64,000 bases of DNA from Herbaspirillum rubrisubalbicans. Its GTDB lineage: Bacteria > Pseudomonadota > Gammaproteobacteria > Burkholderiales > Burkholderiaceae_D. The notes under the pieces were generated by a model. That model was not told the DNA's origin. It saw only the letters and a list, made by a program, of their open reading frames with translations, and ran no database searches. Below are positions 42,354-52,821 of this stretch, in pieces (within the stretch, counting starts at the first letter, position 1; each line of letters starts with the position of its first letter). The stretch spans positions 434,001 through 498,000 of the forward strand of contig NZ_CP024996.1 of assembly GCF_003719195.1 (NCBI RefSeq), in the 5' to 3' direction. A program made the translations under genes and the position numbers.

Positions 42354-42427
42354 GCATTGGCATCGACAACTTTGACCAGATGCTGCCCAACAATGCGCTC
42401 TACCGCATCAATGCCGGCCCTGCGCAG
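42354..42427 (+). repeat. Displaced tpsA fragment 2
   Basis: The last 46 bases (42382-42427) are identical to tpsA 35215-35260, encoding LPNNALYRINAGPAQ. The preceding about 28 bases match 35187-35214 more loosely. Outside tpsA this has no reading context, so it is a transplanted or left-behind piece of an exoprotein gene. Confidence 0.88.
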
Positions 42428-42443
42428 CTAAATTTTAAATAAT

Positions 42444-42548
42444 ATGACTAACGAAACGCTTTCAGCTCAATTTCAACGAGATCAGGGCAAACCGATTGTT
42501 TGCAACGGCAATATTGTTCAGTCGTTGCGTAATTTAAGATCTAATTAG
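42444..42548 (+). CDS. Short AT-rich frame, 34 codons, uncertain
   Basis: It reads MTNETLSAQFQRDQGKPIVC and NGNIVQSLRNLRSN, then TAG. It begins 16 bases after tpsA fragment 2, the place where an immunity or toxin tail would follow an exoprotein piece. It could be the N-terminal stub of a lost gene. No family is recognised and coding is unproven. Confidence 0.25.
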   Translation: MTNETLSAQFQRDQGKPIVCNGNIVQSLRNLRSN

Positions 42549-42609
42549 GTTTAGGATTCAGCTCATTAGTTTCGGGGCAATTGGCTAGAGCTCTTAACTA
42601 ATTTAGGTG

Positions 42610-42674
42610 TCCGAGAGTAACGGTCCGCTCATTACCGTGGCCGGTCGCGACAACCTCAAGGCCAGCGGCGTCTC
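42610..42674 (+). repeat. Displaced tpsA fragment 3
   Basis: It aligns with tpsA 35987-36054 with one 3-base gap and a few mismatches; the core CCGTGGCCGGTCG is shared, followed by CAACCTCAAGGCCAGCGGCG. It lies in the same orientation and in the same relative order as fragment 2, which suggests both derive from one decayed exoprotein copy. Confidence 0.8.
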
Positions 42675-42723
42675 TGTTCCTTAATTTACTGCGCATCCGA
42701 TACAGACCCCCATAGTAGTCACC

Positions 42724-43821
42724 TCAAAATCCCCTCCGTCTCCCCAGCCTCAACCAAACCTTGATCTCCTGCACATCCGCGAACGACGCCAAGGCCGACC
42801 TAAGCTCCTTGCCGTCGTCGCGCATCAGGCTCATGTCCTTGTTCAGGTTGCGCACGATAGTCTTGGCTGAAACACGCGCAGAAGGCGGCAGTCCATAGGT
42901 CTGCTTGAACTGCTGCTCCACATGGAACACTTCCTGATCCAGTTCGCCCAGTTGTTCCTTCAGAATCTGGTTGTAATGCTTCAGACGCTCGGTGCTGATG
43001 CCGTTGATGGCGTGCTGGTCGATGTGCTCCAGTTCAAGCTGCAACTCCAGTAGCTTCAGCAAGTCGTTCTTTTCATAGGCCTGGTTGACCTGTTGCATCA
43101 GCAGGGTCTTGCGCTGGCGCTCGCTGGCGTCGGGTTCGCGGTCAGGGTGCAGGGCGCTGGCCAGTTTGCGGTAGACCTCGCGGATGGATTGGCTCAATTC
43201 TTTGCGCTCGGTTTCCTGCTTGACTTCGGCCGCGCGTTGGCGTGGCGATTTCTTGCGGCTGGCGCGACGTTCTTCGCGCGCTTGCTCGGCAGCCATCTGC
43301 TCGCGCTCTTTCTGTTCGAGTATGGCTTCCATTCTTTGCATGATCTCTTCTGGAGAGCCTTCGCCAAGGTCGTCGCCCAGATCGATGTCGAGCATCTCTT
43401 CGATCACCTGCTTGACTTCGTCCAGTTCCGACCTGGCCTCAAGATCATAGTCAGAGGCGCTATGCTGGTTGTAGATGAGCTTCAGTTCAGGGTCGTCGGC
43501 TTTGCCCAGCAGCATGTGCGCCATGTCGGCAATGATCTCGGAAAGCATGGCGCGTTCGCCCTTGGTCAATCCCTTTTCAGACCAGGCTTCATGCAGGCGC
43601 TGTACCAGCTTGCGATGCAGTTGTTGCAGTTCCTGATCCAGCGGCAGGAATTGATCGACATACTTTTTCTGGAAGTCCGCCATGGCGCTCTCCCATTCGA
43701 GCAGGCCTGCGCGTCGCTTGCCGATCTGCTTGATCAGGTCATTGAATCGTTTCTGTGCATGGGAGAGGGTGGCTTCCTGATCGAGGTCGCTGATGCTGAG
43801 GGCTTGCGGAGGTTTTTTCAT
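42724..43821 (-). CDS. J-domain (DnaJ-like) protein
   Basis: This 365-residue, highly charged, helical protein has a J-domain-like segment near residues 215-260: SIREVYRKLASALHPDREPD, with the HPD tripeptide, then QQVNQAYEKNDLLKLLEL. It likely stimulates a DnaK-type ATPase. Long coiled-coil regions (EQKEREQMAAEQAREERRAS) surround it. The start at 43821 is chosen because the longer frame to 44010 overlaps the sugar kinase gene. It is 17 bases downstream of that kinase on the same strand, so the two are co-transcribed, though no functional link is obvious. Confidence 0.78.
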   Translation of the reverse strand: MKKPPQALSISDLDQEATLSHAQKRFNDLIKQIGKRRAGLLEWESAMADFQKKYVDQFLPLDQELQQLHRKLVQRLHEAWSEKGLTKGERAMLSEIIADMAHMLLGKADDPELKLIYNQHSASDYDLEARSELDEVKQVIEEMLDIDLGDDLGEGSPEEIMQRMEAILEQKEREQMAAEQAREERRASRKKSPRQRAAEVKQETERKELSQSIREVYRKLASALHPDREPDASERQRKTLLMQQVNQAYEKNDLLKLLELQLELEHIDQHAINGISTERLKHYNQILKEQLGELDQEVFHVEQQFKQTYGLPPSARVSAKTIVRNLNKDMSLMRDDGKELRSALASFADVQEIKVWLRLGRRRGF

Positions 43822-43838
43822 GGGCGGACGCGCGGGGT

Positions 43839-44744
43839 TCAAGCGCGCGCAATCATCTGTTGCACTTCGTCCCAGGTGGCGGCATAGGCGCCAGCCTTGG
43901 AGGCCGCAATGGCGGCGCCAGCGGCTGCGCATTGCAGGTGTACCTGTGCCGGGGCCTGTGGCTGGCGTAGCTGGCTGGCGATCCAGCCGCCCATGGAGGC
44001 GTCGCCGCATCCGACCGTGTCGATCACCTCGACCCGGTAGGCGGGTTGTTGGATGATATGTTCACCTTTGATCCACTGCATTCCCTGGGCGCCCAGGGTG
44101 TAGAGGATCTCGGCTTGCGGAGCCAGCGCCTGCAAGGTGCCCAGGGCATGGCTGTCGCCGGGGAAGAGGCGTTCCAGGTCTTCGTCAGAAACCTTCACAT
44201 AGTGCGAAATCGACAGCAAGCGACGCAGCAGGATGCCGTAGGCGGGGCTATCCATGAGCTTGCGCCAGTTGGGGTCGAAGGCGATCTTCTTGTTGCGCAG
44301 GGCAGCTTCCTGGGCGATCTGCAAGAGCCGCGAAGCCAGCGGTTCGCGGGTCAGGCTGATGCAGCCGAAATGCAGGACCTGTGCTTCATCAAGCCAGCCG
44401 GACGGGAGTCGCTGCACGTCGAAATGCAGGTCGGCGCTGTCGTCGCCGATGAAGAAGTAATCGGGCGGGGTGGTCGAGGTCACCATGGCCAGTAACGGTG
44501 CCTTGGCGTATTGCTGGGTGAAGCGCATATCCAGCCCGGCCGCTTGCGTGAGGGCGTACAGTTCGGCGCCGAAGACATCGGTGCTGACGCTGCCGGCATA
44601 ACCGGTGGGCACGCCCAGGCGCGCAGCGGCACGCGCCACGTTCCAGCAGGCGCCGCCGGGAATGGCGCGCCATTGGCCGTCTGGCTGGCGGATGAAATCG
44701 GTCAGGGCTTCGCCGAAGACGACGAATGCGGCGCTCTGGGTCAT
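43839..44744 (-). CDS. PfkB-family carbohydrate kinase (fructokinase-like)
   Basis: This 301-residue ribokinase-fold kinase has PGGACWNVARAAARLG near residue 29, and DPNWRKLM. The C-terminal catalytic motif is DTVGCGDASMGGWIAS, where the usual GAGD is GCGD; the catalytic Asp is kept. In mannitol/arabitol loci such a kinase phosphorylates fructose made by the dehydrogenase. It is in the regulator's operon, divergent from the transport and catabolic genes, which supports that role. Substrate is inferred. Confidence 0.82.
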   Translation of the reverse strand: MTQSAAFVVFGEALTDFIRQPDGQWRAIPGGACWNVARAAARLGVPTGYAGSVSTDVFGAELYALTQAAGLDMRFTQQYAKAPLLAMVTSTTPPDYFFIGDDSADLHFDVQRLPSGWLDEAQVLHFGCISLTREPLASRLLQIAQEAALRNKKIAFDPNWRKLMDSPAYGILLRRLLSISHYVKVSDEDLERLFPGDSHALGTLQALAPQAEILYTLGAQGMQWIKGEHIIQQPAYRVEVIDTVGCGDASMGGWIASQLRQPQAPAQVHLQCAAAGAAIAASKAGAYAATWDEVQQMIARA

Positions 44745-44821
44745 GCTGGTCTCCGTAGGTGTTGGCGTTGTCGGGCGTGGAATCGCGTATTCACATAGTC
44801 AAATCAGGTATCAACCGGTAT

Positions 44822-45784
44822 TCAATCCTGCAAGGCGTGCCGGGCGCAGGCTTCGTCGGTGACCAGCCCGGTGAGCCAGCCACCGCGCAGGGCGGCGCGC
44901 ACGGCGTCAGCTTTCTTGCTGCCGCCGCAGAAGGCGATCACCGGGCGTTGCGGATCCTGTGCCAGCGGCGGCGTGGTCACGCGTGCGGCGAGCGAGGAGG
45001 GCAGCATGGCGCCGTCGATGTCGAAGGCGTGGCAGATCATCTCGCCCACTGCGCCCTGGCGCTGCAGGTCGGCGACTTCATCGTCGTCGATGAAGCCATC
45101 CTCGTGCATGGCGCCCTGCAGGGCGATGGTGCCGATGCCCAGGAAGGTGACATCGGCGCGTGCGGCCAGGCCGGTGACGATCTTGTAGGCGCGGTGGTTG
45201 CACCATTGCTGGCGGTCGCTTGCGCTCTCGGCCACGCGTGGGGCGGGCAGCAGGTAGAAGCGCGCACCCAGTTTCTCGGCGGCCTGCAGGGCGACGTCAT
45301 AGCGGTTGGCCGAGCCATCGGAGGCGAAGGCGCCGATCATGGAGACGATCTGGTGCTGCGGGCGATCCAGTTCGGACAGGCGTTCGATGGCGGCCTTCAA
45401 GGTGCGGCCGGAACCGACGTTGACCACCAGCGGCGCGTGCGAGCTCAGGTATTGCTCCATCAGTTCGGCCCCGGCCACGGCCAGCATCTGCTGCACTTCC
45501 TGGGATTCATTGGGGTTGGCGGCGCCACCGGCGCCGGGTACCACGCGGCAGACTTGCAGGCCATAGCGCTGCTGCAGGCCTTGCGCCAGTTCCAGGCAGG
45601 ACGAGACCGGATGGGTGATCTGCACCTTCACCAGATTGGCGTCGGCCGCATAGGCCACCATGCGCTGCGCCATCTGGCGCGAGATGCCGAGCCGTTCGGC
45701 GATTTCGTTCTGGGTGTTGCCGGCCACGTAGTACATCCACGCGGCGCGGGCCGCCAGATCCAGTTTGGATGCGCTGCTAGACAT
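44822..45784 (-). CDS. SorC-family sugar-responsive transcriptional regulator
   Basis: This 320-residue regulator has an N-terminal helix-turn-helix (AAWMYYVAGNTQNEIAERLG, then ISRQMAQRMVAYAADANLVK). A SorC/DeoR-like sugar-binding domain follows, with VVNVGSGRTLKAAIERL and VTFLGIGTIALQGAMHEDG. It is divergent from the polyol operon. The repeated TTGCYCA motifs in the shared gap are likely its binding sites. A phosphorylated or free polyol/ketose would be the effector. It leads the minus-strand unit with the sugar kinase and the J-domain gene. Confidence 0.88.
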   Translation of the reverse strand: MSSSASKLDLAARAAWMYYVAGNTQNEIAERLGISRQMAQRMVAYAADANLVKVQITHPVSSCLELAQGLQQRYGLQVCRVVPGAGGAANPNESQEVQQMLAVAGAELMEQYLSSHAPLVVNVGSGRTLKAAIERLSELDRPQHQIVSMIGAFASDGSANRYDVALQAAEKLGARFYLLPAPRVAESASDRQQWCNHRAYKIVTGLAARADVTFLGIGTIALQGAMHEDGFIDDDEVADLQRQGAVGEMICHAFDIDGAMLPSSLAARVTTPPLAQDPQRPVIAFCGGSKKADAVRAALRGGWLTGLVTDEACARHALQD

Positions 45785-46111
45785 GTTCTCCTCGCCAGCG
45801 GCCCGCGCGCCTGTATGTCTCGGTGTGGGCGGGTGCTGTTTCTCTGACGTTGATTGCGGTGAATTCCCCGATGGGCTGCCATTTTACGGCGAGTTGGGCT
45901 GTTCATTATTGTCAAATATGGGCAATTGCTCAATCAAAAAGCAAATGCTTGACACAAATTCGAGAATCGATGAATATTTGCCCATAAAAATAATATTTGC
46001 TCAAACGTCGTTCAAGACAACCGCCTTCCCCTGCATGTGTTGCACCGGCCTCCGCTGCCGTGGCCACCCAGGAAGAATGTGCAGGAGGGCACATAACATT
46101 CGGAGACCAGC
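45785..46111. promoter_or_regulatory. Divergent regulatory region of the polyol locus
   Basis: This gap of 327 bases turns AT-rich around 45900-46005. TTGACA at 45949-45954 with AATATT at 45973-45978 (18-base spacer) forms a good plus-strand promoter. TTGCYCA-type heptamers occur at 45926 and, inverted, at 45919. Direct copies within AATATTTGC(C/T)CA occur at 45973-45984 and 45992-46003, 19 bases apart, overlapping and following the -10. This is the expected layout for repressor/activator sites. No gene is seen. Confidence 0.6.
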
Positions 46112-47467
<1,356 letters not shown>

Positions 47468-47583
47468 GTCCTTGCTCCTGCCATGGCGATGACGGGCAGG
47501 GTCAGCCTTGCCCACATCGCCTCCCGGCTGCCGCTGCCTGATCACTGATGGGGCGGCGGTCGGATCGATACGCCGAGGCCGTC

Positions 47584-48573
47584 ATGTCCACGATCCACTC
47601 CACCCAGGTGTCGCCGCCTCCCGGCGCGCCGCCCAAGAGTACCAAGATGCCGAGTCCATCCCAGTTAGCTGCGCGCTCGCTGCGCAGTCCACCGCGCAAG
47701 GAACGCTTCAATCCCATCCGCCTGATGCAGGCACCGTCAGTGTTGCTGCTGCTGGCCTGGATGATCGTGCCGTTGGTGATGACGATCTATTTTTCGGTCA
47801 ATCGCTACAACCTGATGGCGCCCGACCAGACCGGTTTCGTCGGTCTGGAAAACTATCGTTTCCTGTTGCAGGATCCCGCCTTCTGGCCTTCCATCGGCAA
47901 CACCGCCTTGCTGATCGGCTCGGTGCTGGCCATCAGCGTCATCGGTGGCACCCTGCTGGCGGTGCTGTTCGACCAGCCTTTCCGCGGGCGTGGTATTGCG
48001 CGTCTGCTGGTGATCGGTCCTTTCTTCGTCATGCCCACCGTGGCGGCGCTGATCTGGAAGAACATGATCATGCATCCGGTCTACGGCATCCTGGCCTACG
48101 TGATGCGCCATCTGGGGCTGGAACCGATCGACTGGCTGGCCGAGTATCCGATGCTCTCGGTCATCATCATCGTGGCCTGGCAGTGGATTCCGTTCGCCTT
48201 CCTGATCCTGCTGACGGCCTTGCAGTCGCTGGACCATGACCAGAAGGAAGCGGCGCAACTGGATGGCGCCGGGCCGGTGCGCATCTTCTTCTACATCGTG
48301 CTGCCGCACTTGAAGCGCGCCATCACGGTGGTGATCATGATCGAGACTATCTTTCTGCTCTCGATCTTTGCAGAAATCTTCACCACCACCGCGGGCGGCC
48401 CCGGTACGGCCACCACCAACCTGACGTTCCTGGTCTATTCCATCGGTCTGCAGCAGTTCGACATCGGTATCGCCTCGGCCGGTGGCATCTTTGCGGTGGT
48501 GCTGGCCAATATCGTCTCGTTCTTCCTGGTGCGCATGTTGGCCAGGAACCTCAAGGGAGTCAACGAAAAATGA
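47584..48573 (+). CDS. Polyol ABC transporter permease 1 (MtlF/SmoF type)
   Basis: This 329-residue inner-membrane permease starts with a Pro/Ser-rich cytosolic leader; the first helix is VLLLLAWMIVPLVMTIYFSV. The EAA loop that docks the ATPase is EAAQLDGAGPVRIFFYIVLP. About six helices are seen. ATG at 47584 (MSTIHSTQ) has a GAGG upstream and is preferred to the in-frame ATG at 47548. Its stop overlaps the next permease start by 4 bases. Confidence 0.9.
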   Translation: MSTIHSTQVSPPPGAPPKSTKMPSPSQLAARSLRSPPRKERFNPIRLMQAPSVLLLLAWMIVPLVMTIYFSVNRYNLMAPDQTGFVGLENYRFLLQDPAFWPSIGNTALLIGSVLAISVIGGTLLAVLFDQPFRGRGIARLLVIGPFFVMPTVAALIWKNMIMHPVYGILAYVMRHLGLEPIDWLAEYPMLSVIIIVAWQWIPFAFLILLTALQSLDHDQKEAAQLDGAGPVRIFFYIVLPHLKRAITVVIMIETIFLLSIFAEIFTTTAGGPGTATTNLTFLVYSIGLQQFDIGIASAGGIFAVVLANIVSFFLVRMLARNLKGVNEK

Positions 48574-49385
48574 GCGACCCAAAGAAAAGCCCCCTGTGGG
48601 TGGCGCTGCTGGGCTGGGCCTGCGCCATCGTGCTGTTCTTCCCCATCTTCTGGGTGGCGGTGACGGCCTTCAAGACCGAGGCCCAGGCCTATACGCCTTC
48701 GCTGGTGTTCCTGCCCACGCTGGAGACCTTCCGCGAAGTCTTCAGTCGCAGCAATTACCTGGCCTATGTGCAGAACTCGCTGATCGTCTCGCTCGGCTCG
48801 ACCCTGCTGTCGCTACTGCTGGCCGTGCCAGCCGCGTATTCGATGGCCTTCTTCCCCACCGGCCGCACGCAGAAGCTGTTGCTGTGGATGCTCTCGACCA
48901 AGATGATGCCGGCCGTGGGGGTGCTGATCCCGATCTACCTATTGGCCAAGAACACCGGAATGCTCGACACCGTCACGGGCCTGACCATCATCTATACGCT
49001 CATCAACCTGCCCATTGCGGTATGGATGACCTTCACCTACTTCAATGACGTGCCCAAGGAAATCCTGGAAGCGGCGCGCATCGATGGCGCCAATGCCTGG
49101 CAGGAAATGATTTACCTGTTGCTGCCCACGGCCATGCCGGGCCTGGCCTCCACCGCCTTGCTGCTGATCATCCTGTCCTGGAACGAAGCCTTCTGGAGCC
49201 TGAACCTGACCAGCGTCAATGCGGCGCCGCTGACGGTATTCATCGCTTCTTATTCCAACCCCGAAGGCTTGTTCTGGGCCAAGCTGTCGGCGGCTTCGCT
49301 GTTGGCCATTGCGCCCATCATGGCGCTGGGTTGGCTGGCGCAGAAGCAACTGGTGCGCGGCCTGACGTTTGGAGCGGTCAAGTGA
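48570..49385 (+). CDS. Polyol ABC transporter permease 2 (MtlG/SmoG type)
   Basis: This 271-residue permease has the first helix ALLGWACAIVLFFPIFWVAV and an EAA motif in EAARIDGANAWQEMIYLLLP. It pairs with permease 1 to form the channel. It overlaps the preceding gene by 4 bases, and its TGA overlaps the HAD gene's ATG by one base, so the operon is translationally coupled. Confidence 0.92.
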   Translation: MSDPKKSPLWVALLGWACAIVLFFPIFWVAVTAFKTEAQAYTPSLVFLPTLETFREVFSRSNYLAYVQNSLIVSLGSTLLSLLLAVPAAYSMAFFPTGRTQKLLLWMLSTKMMPAVGVLIPIYLLAKNTGMLDTVTGLTIIYTLINLPIAVWMTFTYFNDVPKEILEAARIDGANAWQEMIYLLLPTAMPGLASTALLLIILSWNEAFWSLNLTSVNAAPLTVFIASYSNPEGLFWAKLSAASLLAIAPIMALGWLAQKQLVRGLTFGAVK

Positions 49386-50107
49386 TGACGGCACGCCAGA
49401 CGATTACTCATCTGATCTGCGATTGCGACGGCGTCCTGCTCGATAGCGAGAGCATTGCCCTGGCCGTGCTGCATCGTGAACTGCTGGCGTTGCTGCCGGC
49501 TTGCAGCAGCGACGATGGCCCGCCGCAAGCGCAGCGCAGCGCCGCTCTGCACGCGGCCATTGCCAATCGGCTGGGCATGTACACCGACCTCCTGCTGGGC
49601 GAAGTGGATCTGGAATTCGAACTGGGTCTGGATGCCGCCCAGGTCGAACGCATCCACCAGACGGTGGCACTGGCCTGCGGTGAACAGGCGCAGCCGGTGC
49701 CGGGCATCGTCGAGGCCTTGCAGGAAATCCGCCTGCCGCGCGCGGTGGCCAGCAATAGCGATGCGCCGCGCATCGAGGCCGGGCTGCGACGTTGTGGCTT
49801 GTATGCGCAATTTGCCGGGCGCATCTATAGCGGCCATGACGTGGCCCATCCCAAGCCGGCGCCGGATGTGTATCTGGCCGCTGCTGCCGGCTTTGGCGTC
49901 GATCCGGCGCGTTGCGTAGCGGTCGATGACAGCGTCACCGGCGTGCGCGCAGCGGTGGCCGCGGGGATGTACGTGCTGGGCTTTACCGGCGTGGCGCACG
50001 ACCGCAAGGCGATGGCGGGCAAGTTGAGGGAGGCGGGTGCGCATCAGGTATTCGAAGAGATGAAGCAATTTCCGCAACTGGTTTGCGAACTGATCTGGCT
50101 GCGTTGA
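49385..50107 (+). CDS. HAD-family hydrolase (beta-phosphoglucomutase/phosphatase-like)
   Basis: This 240-residue HAD enzyme has motif I ICDCDGVLLDSES (Asp at residues 13 and 15; the common DFDG is DCDG here). Motif II is VASNSD, the Lys is in HPKPAPDVYL and motif IV is CVAVDDSVTGVRAAVAAGM. Such phosphatases occur in polyol operons and may remove phosphate from accumulated sugar phosphates. It lies between permease and ATPase genes and is clearly part of the operon. Confidence 0.85.
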   Translation: MTARQTITHLICDCDGVLLDSESIALAVLHRELLALLPACSSDDGPPQAQRSAALHAAIANRLGMYTDLLLGEVDLEFELGLDAAQVERIHQTVALACGEQAQPVPGIVEALQEIRLPRAVASNSDAPRIEAGLRRCGLYAQFAGRIYSGHDVAHPKPAPDVYLAAAAGFGVDPARCVAVDDSVTGVRAAVAAGMYVLGFTGVAHDRKAMAGKLREAGAHQVFEEMKQFPQLVCELIWLR

Positions 50108-50160
50108 GCAAGACGCCGGCGCAACCCCCCAAGAGAACCAACAGAATCTAGGAGACACAC

Positions 50161-51279
50161 ATGGCAGCCGTGAGCATCAGGAACCTGGCCAAGCGTTATG
50201 ACGACAACGAAGTCATGCGCGACATCAATCTGGACATCGAGGATGGCGAATTCGTCGTCTTCGTCGGCCCCTCGGGCTGCGGCAAATCGACCTTGCTGCG
50301 CATGATCGCGGGCCTGGAGGAGATCAGCGATGGCGACCTCGACATCGGTGCGCGCCGCATGAACGACGTGCCGGCTTCCAAGCGCGGCGTGGCCATGGTG
50401 TTCCAATCCTATGCGTTGTATCCGCACATGAGCCTGTACGACAACATGGCTTTCGGTTTGAAGATCGCCGGCAAGTCCAAGGCCGAGATCGATGCCGCCG
50501 TCCAGCACGCGGCCAAGATCCTGCACATCGATCACCTGTTGGACCGCAAGCCGCGTGCACTCTCCGGTGGTCAGCGCCAACGTGTGGCGATCGGTCGTGC
50601 CATCACGCGCCAGCCCAGCGTGTTCCTGTTCGACGAACCGCTGTCGAACCTGGATGCGGCGCTGCGGGTGAAGATGCGCCTCGAATTCGCCAAGCTGCAT
50701 GACGATCTCAAGACCACCATGATCTACGTTACCCACGATCAGATCGAAGCCATGACCCTGGCCGACAAGATCGTGGTGCTTTCCGAGGGGCGCATCGAAC
50801 AGGTGGGTTCGCCCCAGCAGCTCTATCACCATCCGGCCAATCGTTTCGTGGCCGGGTTCATTGGTTCGCCCAAGATGAACTTCATCGATGGCGCGGTGGC
50901 AGCAATACAGGCCAATGGCGTGCAGGTGCAATTGCCCGGTGGCGGTTTGCAATGGGCTGCGGTCGATGGCGGTGCGCTGCAGGTTGGCCAGAAGGTCACG
51001 CTGGGAGTGCGTCCCGAGCATCTCAACATCGCCCAGGGGCAGGCCGCATTGCAGGCACGTTGCACGGCGCTGGAATTGCTGGGTGATTTTTCCTACCTGT
51101 ATGCGGCTTATGAAGGTAGCGAAGACGCGCTGATCCTGCGCGTGCCCGACAGCCTCGATCCGCCGCACGGCAGCGTCTTGCCGCTGGCCGCCGACCCGGC
51201 GCGTTGCCATCTGTTCGGCGCCGATGGCCAGGCCTTGCCGCGCCTGGCATCGAGCGTGGCTGCATTGCGCGCCCATTGA
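50161..51279 (+). CDS. Polyol ABC transporter ATPase (MalK/SmoK type)
   Basis: This 372-residue ATPase has Walker [17 protein letters not shown], the signature [15 protein letters not shown] and Walker [13 protein letters not shown]. The switch His is in [12 protein letters not shown]-terminal TOBE/MalK-like domain follows ([13 protein letters not shown]). It powers uptake through the two permeases. AGGAG precedes the ATG. The dehydrogenase gene starts 38 bases later. Confidence 0.93.
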   Translation: MAAVSIRNLAKRYDDNEVMRDINLDIEDGEFVVFVGPSGCGKSTLLRMIAGLEEISDGDLDIGARRMNDVPASKRGVAMVFQSYALYPHMSLYDNMAFGLKIAGKSKAEIDAAVQHAAKILHIDHLLDRKPRALSGGQRQRVAIGRAITRQPSVFLFDEPLSNLDAALRVKMRLEFAKLHDDLKTTMIYVTHDQIEAMTLADKIVVLSEGRIEQVGSPQQLYHHPANRFVAGFIGSPKMNFIDGAVAAIQANGVQVQLPGGGLQWAAVDGGALQVGQKVTLGVRPEHLNIAQGQAALQARCTALELLGDFSYLYAAYEGSEDALILRVPDSLDPPHGSVLPLAADPARCHLFGADGQALPRLASSVAALRAH

Positions 51280-51317
51280 ATCACTTGACCTCATCACTTC
51301 ATCGACAAGGACCAGGC

Positions 51318-52751
51318 ATGACCAGCATCGCCACCTCTCACGACCAGGACGCCGCCGACAGCCTGACCTGGCTGCACATCGGCGCCGGTTCCTTCCATCG
51401 CGCCCACCAGGCGGTCTACCTGAACGCGCTGCGCGAGAGCGGCGCCGATCGCCGCTGGCAACTGGCGCTGGCCAATATCCGCGCCGACATGAGCCCGCTG
51501 CTGGAAGCCCTGGCGCGCCAGCAAGGCCAGTACACGCTGGAAACCGTCACGCCCCAGGGCGAGCGCAGCTACCAGCGCATCGCGTCCATCGGCCGCATCC
51601 TGCCGTGGGATGCGCAGCTCACGCAACTGATTGCGGCCGGTGCCGAAGAACGCACCCGCATCATCTCCTTCACCGTGACCGAAGGCGGCTACTACCTCAA
51701 TCACCACTATCAGCTCGATACCAGCAACCCCGACCTGGCCGATGACTTGCGCTGTGCCCTCGATGGCAGCGGCGCGCCGCGCACCATCTATGGCGCCATC
51801 GCCGCGATCCTGCAGGCGCGCAGCCAGGCTCATCCGCAAGCGGCCCTGACGCTGTTGAACTGCGACAACCTGCGCCACAATGGCGAGCGCTTCCGTGATG
51901 GCTTGCGCCAGTTCCTGACGTTGCGTGGCCAGACGGAACTGGTGAGCTGGATGCAGGCCAACACCAGCAGCCCCAATGCCATGGTCGACCGCATCACCCC
52001 CCGCCCTACATCGGCGGTTGCAGCCCGTGTGAAGGAAAAGACAGGTATCGACGATCCCTGCGCCCTGATGGGCGAGTCGTTCATCCAATGGGTGATCGAA
52101 GACGACTTCAAGGCTGGTCGTCCGCGCCTGGAACAGGCCGGTGTGGAAATGGTGCGGTCGGTGCTGCCCTATGAAGAAGCCAAGATCCGCATCCTCAACG
52201 CCAGCCATAGCTGCATCGCCTGGGCCGGGACGCTGGCCGGTCTGCACTACATCCACGAAGGCACACTGCGCGATGACATCCACCAGATGGCATATGACTA
52301 TGTGACACAGGATGTGATCCCTTGCCTTACGCCCAGCCCCATCGATCTGGTGGCCTATCGCGACACCACGCTGGCGCGCTTCTCCAATCCGGCCATTCAG
52401 GATACCAACCAGCGCGTGGCCGCCGATGGCTATTCCAAGATCCCCGGCTTCATCCGCCCGACCTTGCAAGAGAGCCTGGCAGCGGGGCGCGATCCCCAGG
52501 CCACGGCGCTGCTGCCGGCCTTGTTCCTGGTGTTCCTCGAACGCTGGAATGCGGGGCAGCTTCCCTATGCATACCAGGATGGCATCTTCGATCCCGCCGC
52601 GGCGCGTCGCATGTTGGCTTCCAGCGATGTGGTGCAGGCCTTCTGTGAGGATGCCGTGCTGTGGGGCGAGCTGGCCGGCGACGCCCGGTTGGTGGCGCTG
52701 GTGCGGACAGCCTACGGGCGTGTGCAGCAGTGGCTGGCGAGGCTGCATTAA
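51318..52751 (+). CDS. Mannitol/D-arabinitol dehydrogenase (polyol long-chain DH)
   Basis: This 477-residue NAD-dependent polyol dehydrogenase shows the N-terminal [17 protein letters not shown], the nucleotide-binding part near [19 protein letters not shown], and the catalytic Lys region [17 protein letters not shown]. It resembles D-arabinitol 4-dehydrogenase and mannitol 2-dehydrogenase; sequence alone does not separate them. With xylulokinase next, arabinitol to xylulose to xylulose 5-phosphate is a likely route, and mannitol to fructose with the PfkB kinase another. ATG at 51318 has AAGGA upstream. Confidence 0.88.
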   Translation: MTSIATSHDQDAADSLTWLHIGAGSFHRAHQAVYLNALRESGADRRWQLALANIRADMSPLLEALARQQGQYTLETVTPQGERSYQRIASIGRILPWDAQLTQLIAAGAEERTRIISFTVTEGGYYLNHHYQLDTSNPDLADDLRCALDGSGAPRTIYGAIAAILQARSQAHPQAALTLLNCDNLRHNGERFRDGLRQFLTLRGQTELVSWMQANTSSPNAMVDRITPRPTSAVAARVKEKTGIDDPCALMGESFIQWVIEDDFKAGRPRLEQAGVEMVRSVLPYEEAKIRILNASHSCIAWAGTLAGLHYIHEGTLRDDIHQMAYDYVTQDVIPCLTPSPIDLVAYRDTTLARFSNPAIQDTNQRVAADGYSKIPGFIRPTLQESLAAGRDPQATALLPALFLVFLERWNAGQLPYAYQDGIFDPAAARRMLASSDVVQAFCEDAVLWGELAGDARLVALVRTAYGRVQQWLARLH

Positions 52752-52821
52752 GCCTGTCGGGGATGCGCGAGGCAGCATAGAATTGCCGTTCCATAACGAA
52801 TAACGAACAACGAGGAGCACC

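Larger units (their letters stand above)
42292..42723. other. Gene-poor wreckage downstream of the exoprotein locus
   Basis: These 432 bases hold two displaced tpsA fragments (42354-42427 and 42610-42674) and a 34-codon frame between them. They lie in AT-rich filler unlike the GC-rich chromosome. The region looks like leftover pieces of earlier toxin/immunity cassettes. I see no complete gene. Confidence 0.6.
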
